Source: Thermococcus henrietii (GTDB lineage: Archaea > Methanobacteriota_B > Thermococci > Thermococcales > Thermococcaceae). From it: a DNA stretch of 64,000 nt. Location of the stretch: the NCBI RefSeq assembly GCF_900198835.1, contig NZ_LT900021.1, positions 1,240,001 to 1,304,000 on the forward strand. Reading direction: 5' to 3'. The position numbers were made by a program, and so were the translations under genes. Below, piece after piece: positions 58,854 to 64,000 of this stretch; position 1 is the first letter of the stretch, and every line of letters starts with the position of its first letter. Below the pieces are notes generated by a model that was not told the origin of the DNA, searched no databases, and was given only the letters and a program-made list of their open reading frames with translations.

Positions 58854-59506
58854 GTCCCCAGCTTTTTTACGAGCTCAAGCAACTCCCACAGGTTTTCGAC
58901 GTAGTAGTCGGCCCCCTCAACCCGGCCGAAGCGGGTGACGTTGACGACCCTGGCGCCTGCACGATGACCGGCCAGAACGTCGTGAACGCTGTCCCCGACG
59001 ACGAGGACCTCTTCAGGCTTCAGTCCGAGCGCTCCAAGGGCCTTGTTTATGAGGTACGGGCTGGGCTTGACGCCGTCGATGTTGGAGTAGTCCTTACCGA
59101 TAACGACGTCGAAGAACTCCCTGAGGTTGAAGAGGTCGAGAACGAACTCGGTGTTCTCCTGCGAGGCGTTGCTGACCGCGGCCATCTTGAGGCCGAGCTT
59201 TCTCAGCTCCCCGAGCGCATCAACGTCCGGAAACGCCTTTATCTTCCCCTCCCTGGCCATTGCCTTTCGGTACTTGTTGTTCGCTCTGTCTATGACCTTC
59301 CACATCTCGACCGGCTCTATTCCGAGCCTCCTCACGTAGCTCCTTGGGAGTTCGCCGCTAACGGTCTTCCTGTAGATTTCGTAATCGATTTCTATCCCCG
59401 CCTTCTCGAGCGCCGGTTTAACCCACTCCTCGAACCACTTCCTGTGGTCGTAGCCCTCGTAGTAGACAAGGGTCTCGTCAACGTCGAAGATTAAACCGCG
59501 GAGCAT
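58841..59506 (-). CDS. HAD-superfamily phosphatase
   Basis: 221 residues. FDVDETLVYYEG (nucleophile Asp), AVSNASQENTEFVLDLF (motif II), and KPSPYLINKAL...VLVVGDSVHDVLAGHRAGA (motifs III and IV), with an alpha-helical cap typical of phosphoglycolate-phosphatase-like enzymes. Substrate not determined. Start ATG 59506 after GGGGGTTGAG. Confidence 0.9.
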   Translation of the reverse strand: MLRGLIFDVDETLVYYEGYDHRKWFEEWVKPALEKAGIEIDYEIYRKTVSGELPRSYVRRLGIEPVEMWKVIDRANNKYRKAMAREGKIKAFPDVDALGELRKLGLKMAAVSNASQENTEFVLDLFNLREFFDVVIGKDYSNIDGVKPSPYLINKALGALGLKPEEVLVVGDSVHDVLAGHRAGARVVNVTRFGRVEGADYYVENLWELLELVKKLGTQSP

Positions 59507-59546
59507 CTCAACCCCCATGGGGAGTTAGAAGAGGGGTTTTAAATGT

Positions 59547-59978
59547 CTAATCCTCGAGCCTCTTAAGGAGGGCGAACTCCCTCGGGTCCCAGGCGAGTTC
59601 GTCGGTGACGAGGTAAACCCTGCCTCCCAGGAGAATCGCGTAGTCGCGGACGTCGTTGAGGAACTTCACAACTGCAGTAAAACCGTTGTGGAGCGCGAGG
59701 TACTCCGGACACGCTATGACGACCGCTTTATCCGGGTCGCTCTTGAGACTTGCCACGATGCCCTCGAGAATCCTGTGGAGTTCCCTCGGGCCAAAGAAGC
59801 CCCTCGCGGCGCTCACCGTCACGAGCTCCCACCCCGGAGGGACCCTCGCACCGGCCCTGCCGATGACGACCGCCTTCTCCTCTGGAACCTCTTTGAGGGA
59901 GTGGACTATTCTGAAATGCCCCATCCCAGGCTTGTCCACAAGGGCCCCCGCGAGGAGGGGAGTGAACGCCTTCAGCAT
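59547..59978 (-). CDS. DUF835-family protein
   Basis: 143 residues. VVIGRAGARVPPGW, TRDAA-like EGIVASLKSDPDKAVVIACPEYLALHNGFTAVVKFLNDVRDYAILLGG, and a final VTDELAWDPREFALLKR match the DUF835 domain found in archaeal signalling proteins; here it stands alone. Role unknown. Confidence 0.78.
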   Translation of the reverse strand: MLKAFTPLLAGALVDKPGMGHFRIVHSLKEVPEEKAVVIGRAGARVPPGWELVTVSAARGFFGPRELHRILEGIVASLKSDPDKAVVIACPEYLALHNGFTAVVKFLNDVRDYAILLGGRVYLVTDELAWDPREFALLKRLED

Positions 59979-60143
59979 CTTCCCACCGTCCAGTTTTGGG
60001 AGTTGGAGTTTATATCCCTTTTTTGTAAGTGGCTATGTAGGTGCATCCTCGGTCAAGGCCGATTTCATCACCCTTCAGCTGGTTAATCCATCGTCATCGG
60101 AGCTAATGAATAAAAGACACAAAATTTAAAAACTTGTTGGAAC

Positions 60144-60872
60144 TCAGAAGAGTTCCTCGAGCTTGACGTCAATCTTGTCCGGGTTGAATGGAAGCACGTG
60201 CCTCGTGGTTTTCGGTGAGAATACTTCCCCGCGCTTGACAAGCTCCATAACGTCCTCCTTGGTCGGGGCCTTCCTGATGAAGACGTAGTCAATCTCACCC
60301 TTGGCCATGTCCTCCCTCGCATCCTCTTTGAGGCCGTAGTAGATGAGCTCTATCCTGCCCTCCTGGTTCATCTCGTCGAGGACCCTGCTGACTACCTTCT
60401 GCTCGTCGAGGCCTCCGGGGATTGCAAAGCTCTTCTCCCCGACTATGGCGAAGGCAACCTCGCCGCGCTCGGCCTTCTCCTCTGCCTCGGGGTCCTCAAC
60501 GACCTCAAGGCCCTCCTTCCTGAGTCTCTCGATGACCTCGTTGAGGTCGCCCTTGAAGGCAGGATACCAGGTGTAGACCTTGACGTCGTCGCTGAAGTAG
60601 TCGAGTATGACTGAGGGAGCCCTCTTCGCGCCGAGCTTCTGAAGGCCGGCCCAGCGGTGGTGGCCGTCGACGATGAGATACTCATCCGTCCCCGGAATCT
60701 TCGCGAGGAGCATCGGCTTCCAGAATATGCCTGAGCCGGTGACGCTCTCGATGAAGTCCTCGAGCTCCTTCTGAACGAGCTGCTCGTGGGGCTTCATTTT
60801 GTCAAGTTCAATAAAAACGTAGTCAACCTTAACGGTCGGAATGTCGTACTTCGGAACCTTTTCAACTCCCAT
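60144..60872 (-). CDS. serK: Free serine kinase SerK-like (ParB/Srx fold)
   Basis: 242 residues, the size of the ADP-dependent free serine kinase described in Thermococcus kodakarensis. It makes O-phosphoserine for cysteine synthesis. The ParB/sulfiredoxin motif LIVDGHHRWAGLQKLG and VDYVFIELDKMKPHEQL are visible. I chose the ATG at 60872, with GGGGG upstream. Cytoplasmic. Confidence 0.85.
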   Translation of the reverse strand: MGVEKVPKYDIPTVKVDYVFIELDKMKPHEQLVQKELEDFIESVTGSGIFWKPMLLAKIPGTDEYLIVDGHHRWAGLQKLGAKRAPSVILDYFSDDVKVYTWYPAFKGDLNEVIERLRKEGLEVVEDPEAEEKAERGEVAFAIVGEKSFAIPGGLDEQKVVSRVLDEMNQEGRIELIYYGLKEDAREDMAKGEIDYVFIRKAPTKEDVMELVKRGEVFSPKTTRHVLPFNPDKIDVKLEELF

Positions 60873-61035
60873 GGCAAACCCCCCGTGACTATGCAGATGG
60901 AAATCGAACCGCTCAATAAAAAGCCTTTCCGTTGAAAATTCCAACACTTTTATGGAGAATCATTGAGGTTTCTGAGTGTCTCTCGAAAATTCTCCCGCAA
61001 AAAAAGTTAAAACCTCGAAGGGTTATCCAACTCAG

Positions 61036-62181
61036 ATGAGGAACGTTGCCGAACTGCCCCTTCACGGCGGCCACGTTCCCGCGTGGCTCGCTCAGAGGAT
61101 GCGGAAGCTGACGAGATTAGTTCTAATACTCGCCGTTGACGAGTACGGGACGAAAGGCCTCCTTGAGAGGCTCTCCGACCCGGTCTGGTTCCAGGCCTTC
61201 AACAACCTCATCGGCATGGACTGGGACTCCTCTGGCTCGACGACGGTAACGGTGGGCATGATAAAGGAGGTCCTCTCGCGGGAGGAGCTCGGCGTTAAGG
61301 TCGCCGGAGGAAAGGGAAAGGCAAGCAGGAGAACGCCGGAGGAGTTGAAAACCATAGCGGAGCGCTACGAACTCGACCCTGAACCGTACGTCAGAACATC
61401 CCGGCTCGTCGCGAAGGTTGACACCGTTGCCTTCCAGACAGGCTACCAGCTCTACCACCACGCCTTCTTTCTCGATGAAGAGGGCAACTGGGCGGTGGTA
61501 CAGCAGGGAATGAACGAGAAAGCCAAACTCGCGAGGCGCTACCACTGGTTTGACGCCGAAACCTTCACCCTCAACCCCCATAAGGCGATAGCGGGAATCC
61601 GTGGGGAGCTCGCCCTCAACACTGTCTCGGGTGACTCCAAGGAGTTTCAGAAGACGCTCCTCGACCTCGTGAGCGAGGGGCCGGAGAAGGTGGCGCGCGA
61701 GGTTGAGACGATAAAGGCCATCGCGAAGGGTTACCGCCCGCTGGTGTACTACCGCCCAAGGGACGTCGATGAGAGAGCAATTCTGAAGCGCTACGAGAGC
61801 CTTGGGAAGCTGGAGCTCAACAGAAGGGCCCTTGAATTCGCGAGGGAGCTGGGCGTCGGGAACTACGAGGAACTCCTTCTCCTCAAGGGGCTCGGGCCGA
61901 GCACGCTGAGGGCACTTTCGCTCGTGGTCGAGCTGGTCTACGAGACGCCCCCGAGCTGGAAGGACAGGGTGACGCACCCACCGGACCCCTTCAAGTTCAC
62001 CTACGCCGTTGGCGGAAAGGACCGCGTTCCGTTCCCGGTCGAGAAGGGGACCTACGACGACCTAATATCTTTCCTTGAGAAGCTCGTCGAGAGAAACCGC
62101 GAGGAGAGGGCACTCGTTAGAAACGTCGTGAAGATTACCAGAAACTGGAAGTTTCCGGAGGACGAGAAGCGGCCAACGTAA
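61036..62181 (+). CDS. DUF763-family protein
   Basis: 381 residues. Opening RNVAELPLHGGHVPAWLAQRM and the HAFFLDEEGNWAVVQQGMN and LKGLGPSTLRALSLVVELVYE motifs are those of DUF763 (COG1415), a family with a helix-hairpin-helix near the C-terminus suggesting DNA contact. ATG at 61036; box A-like AAGTTAAAACC about 25-30 bases upstream suggests a leaderless mRNA. No function known. Confidence 0.85.
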   Translation: MRNVAELPLHGGHVPAWLAQRMRKLTRLVLILAVDEYGTKGLLERLSDPVWFQAFNNLIGMDWDSSGSTTVTVGMIKEVLSREELGVKVAGGKGKASRRTPEELKTIAERYELDPEPYVRTSRLVAKVDTVAFQTGYQLYHHAFFLDEEGNWAVVQQGMNEKAKLARRYHWFDAETFTLNPHKAIAGIRGELALNTVSGDSKEFQKTLLDLVSEGPEKVAREVETIKAIAKGYRPLVYYRPRDVDERAILKRYESLGKLELNRRALEFARELGVGNYEELLLLKGLGPSTLRALSLVVELVYETPPSWKDRVTHPPDPFKFTYAVGGKDRVPFPVEKGTYDDLISFLEKLVERNREERALVRNVVKITRNWKFPEDEKRPT

Positions 62182-62253
62182 CGCGACTGTGGTGGGTTTA
62201 TAAGGACCCGACCGCATCCGTCCGTTGACAATCTTAGCAGGGGGAGCTGGGTC

Positions 62254-63381
62254 ATGGCTTCGAAGTACGTTAAGGCCCTCTGGGTGTTTGTGGTCGTTTA
62301 CATCGCGTTCTTCTCTGCTTACTCCGTATTCAGGCTCTACGCCTTTGAGCACTTCTACGCACCTGGATACGTTCTCTGCGATACGCACACGTTTTACAGT
62401 GACTTGATAAACACACTCCATGGGAACGGCTTCTTCTACAGTCCCTACGAAGGAACTTCCCACTTCGCGGTTCACAACTCGCCCATTCTCTTCCTCCTCC
62501 TTCCAATCGTCGCGCTGTTTCCTCACATCGAGACGATACTAGTGGTGCAGTCTATTTTCATAGGGCTCGGTGCGGTTGGCCTCTTCTATTTTGCTAGAGC
62601 GGTGCTAAAAAACGAAAAATCGGCGCTACTCCTTGCCTCGATGTACCTTATAAACCCCTTCATTCACGGGATAAACAAGGCAGATTTTCACGCCTGTGCT
62701 CTGGCGATTCCCTTTGCCTTTCTGACCGCGTACTTCTACGAAACCGGGAGAACCAAGCCCATGCTCGTGTCGGCGGCCCTCGTGCTCTCCGCAAGGGAGG
62801 ACGCCGGCCTCTTCCTCATCGCCCTCATGTGGATGGGGGTTATGCGGAAGGATTCCCCAATGGGTTCACTGAAACCGCGTACCTGGTTGAGGAACCGGCT
62901 TGAACTGACGATGGTTCTCCTTGCCGTTCTTTGGATGACCGTCAGCTTAGTTCTGATATTCTGGTTCAACGGGTGGGTCCCTCCGAGATGGATGGCCCGC
63001 TATCACGGAACCCCCAACTTCCTGAGGGAGAGGGGATGGTCCTTTGTGGCGTTGGTTCTTCTCTCCATGGGGTTCCTGCCCCTCCTCCAGCCCCGTTTCC
63101 TCCTCCCATCCGCGCCCCTGTGGGCAGAGCTCCTCCTTGGGGCTTCCTGGGCCATGGTTAGCTACGACTTCTACTATACCTACATGCTCGTGCCGTTTCT
63201 CTTCATCGTCTCAGTCTACGCTGTCTCCGAGAACCCACGGATGCTGAGAAAGGGATTCTTAATAGCGCTCGTTTCATCCATTCTGTTCTCGCCCGTCTAC
63301 GGGGTCACCAGGATTGGGCCCTACGACAGCGTTTACTTTTGGGCGAGATTTCTCGGCAGGATGCTGCATGGGACGGGCTAA
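62254..63381 (+). CDS. DUF2079 membrane protein
   Basis: 375 residues, at least nine hydrophobic helices. DTHTFYSDLINTLHGNGFFYSP, HFAVHNSPILFLLLPI and YDFYYTYMLVPFLF follow the DUF2079 pattern, relatives of GT-C glycosyltransferases (lipid-linked sugar substrates). The chain is shorter than many members. Substrate unknown. Confidence 0.83.
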   Translation: MASKYVKALWVFVVVYIAFFSAYSVFRLYAFEHFYAPGYVLCDTHTFYSDLINTLHGNGFFYSPYEGTSHFAVHNSPILFLLLPIVALFPHIETILVVQSIFIGLGAVGLFYFARAVLKNEKSALLLASMYLINPFIHGINKADFHACALAIPFAFLTAYFYETGRTKPMLVSAALVLSAREDAGLFLIALMWMGVMRKDSPMGSLKPRTWLRNRLELTMVLLAVLWMTVSLVLIFWFNGWVPPRWMARYHGTPNFLRERGWSFVALVLLSMGFLPLLQPRFLLPSAPLWAELLLGASWAMVSYDFYYTYMLVPFLFIVSVYAVSENPRMLRKGFLIALVSSILFSPVYGVTRIGPYDSVYFWARFLGRMLHGTG

Positions 63382-63489
63382 AAACGCAAACATCCCATGC
63401 CCTCCGCGGGACAGCCATACTTTGCGAGGATTGCATACCTTGAGAATGGCGTGAATTCTTAGAGCCGCTATGTTGCTATCATACTAATA

Positions 63490-63531
63490 CTTCTACGGTA
63501 GAAGATTTTATAAAGGCTGACCTCTACCGTA
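63490..63531. promoter_or_regulatory. Inverted repeats framing a TATA box
   Basis: CTTCTACGGTAGAAG (63490-63504) is palindromic by itself. TACGGTAGA (63494-63502) is repeated inverted as TCTACCGTA (63523-63531). Box A TTTATAAAG (63507-63515) lies between the arms, so a bound protein would cover the promoter. Likely autoregulation of the small operon that follows. Confidence 0.65.
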
Positions 63532-63545
63532 TACTGGTGGGGCCG

Positions 63546-63746
63546 ATGCTCAAGGTTCAGGTTCGCAAGCAAATCAAGAGGCAGAAGAAGAAGGGCAAAA
63601 TCTACAACGTCGAGCAGAGGCTTATTTACATCCCCTCAAAAGCAGAGCTTCCAGAGGAAGTTTACATCCTCACTCCAGAGGAACTCAAAGAGCTCGCCGA
63701 GCTCATTCCAAAGGAGAAGAGGCCGAGCTGGCTGGTGATGGTATGA
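63546..63746 (+). CDS. Small basic antitoxin-like protein
   Basis: 66 residues from the ATG at 63546, after GGTGGGG. N-terminus basic (QVRKQIKRQKKKGKIY), then a strand-loop (LIYIPSKAELPEEVYILTPEEL) and a short helix. It overlaps the next gene by four bases (ATGA). Size, basic head and tightly controlled promoter fit a DNA-binding partner of the downstream protein; not a family I recognise. Confidence 0.6.
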   Translation: MLKVQVRKQIKRQKKKGKIYNVEQRLIYIPSKAELPEEVYILTPEELKELAELIPKEKRPSWLVMV

Positions 63747-64000
63747 AGCGCTTTAAGAACCTGATTGTTATAATCGACAGAAGCACCGAGCACGAAAGCA
63801 GAAGAGGCTTTACAGTGCTCGCATTGGTTGGAGTTTGGGACTCTGAAGTGGGCCCTCTCAAACGGATAGTATTCAGAGACCTTAACCTCAAGCACGCCAA
63901 GAAATACGGAAGCGTGAAGAAAGCCAAGATGGACATGCTGAAAGCTGCCCTTAAGGGCGAGCGCTCTGACCTTACCGACCATATATATTTCATTCCGCGA
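63743..64000 (+). CDS. Unknown protein, truncated by window edge
   Basis: 86 N-terminal residues visible, continuing past base 64000. Start MKRFKNLIVIIDRSTEHESRRG, with a short strand carrying an Asp (IIDRS) then a Gly-rich turn and strand (FTVLALVGVWDSEVG) and a Lys-rich helix (LKHAKKYGSVKKAKMDMLKAAL). The strand-Asp-loop start recalls DUF3800/RNase H-like proteins; that is weak. It is cotranscribed with the small upstream gene. Confidence 0.5.
   Translation, partial: MKRFKNLIVIIDRSTEHESRRGFTVLALVGVWDSEVGPLKRIVFRDLNLKHAKKYGSVKKAKMDMLKAALKGERSDLTDHIYFIPR

Overview
The window looks like a chromosome segment of a hyperthermophilic archaeon of the order Thermococcales, most likely a Thermococcus. 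The reasons are the GC-rich, very densely packed genes, archaeal promoters (TATA-like box A about 25 bases before leaderless starts), GGTGG/GGAGGTG ribosome sites, a 30-base CRISPR repeat of the Thermococcus/Pyrococcus type, and markers such as a SerK-like free serine kinase, PurO/PurP, ThiD-ThiN and a long FKBP. No rRNA, tRNA, transposase or cas gene was recognised. Layout: 1-3.3 kb holds the end of a membrane-anchored winged-helix protein and metG. A CRISPR leader and a 26-repeat array fill 3.66-5.64 kb, with no cas genes beside them. From 5.7 to 12.5 kb come an M42 peptidase, a four-gene operon of envelope-type unknowns including a large lipoprotein, an AEC transporter and a VapBC pair. From 12.6 to 20.5 kb a giant RND exporter diverges from its probable PadR regulator, followed by an ArsR-type regulator leading a membrane-protein/DUF4097-like operon. 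An MFS transporter, a Roadblock protein, a PduO-type adenosyltransferase, a large secreted DNRLRE protein, an eIF2B-like protein, a KaiC-like ATPase and a prolyl oligopeptidase follow to 28.6 kb. Riboflavin synthesis lies at 28.6-36.1 kb: ribD-ribE, then ribBA-ribH. The two halves are separated by about 4 kb of more AT-rich DNA that I read as an archaeal polymorphic toxin-immunity locus. It holds one full-length, signal-peptide-bearing toxin candidate, then three related immunity-like genes interleaved with two broken toxin tails. This is the most interesting part of the window. Both riboflavin halves carry the same palindromic operator, so they probably remain under common control. From 36.2 to 43.8 kb come a secreted protein with a CBM2-like module and a lysozyme-like domain, an operon thiC-purC-purP-purO (thiamine and purine steps sharing the intermediate AIR) and a divergent thi4-thiD/N operon. 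The rest holds a GNAT/zinc-ribbon/ABC fusion ATPase, a CPBP protease, a long FKBP prolyl isomerase with a highly charged tail, cysS, a transglutaminase-like lipoprotein, a four-gene SPFH/zinc-ribbon operon, an ODP-like metallo-beta-lactamase-fold protein, a HAD hydrolase, DUF835, SerK, DUF763 and DUF2079 proteins, and the start of a small operon under a striking inverted repeat. Functions are inferred from motifs read by eye; no database search was possible.
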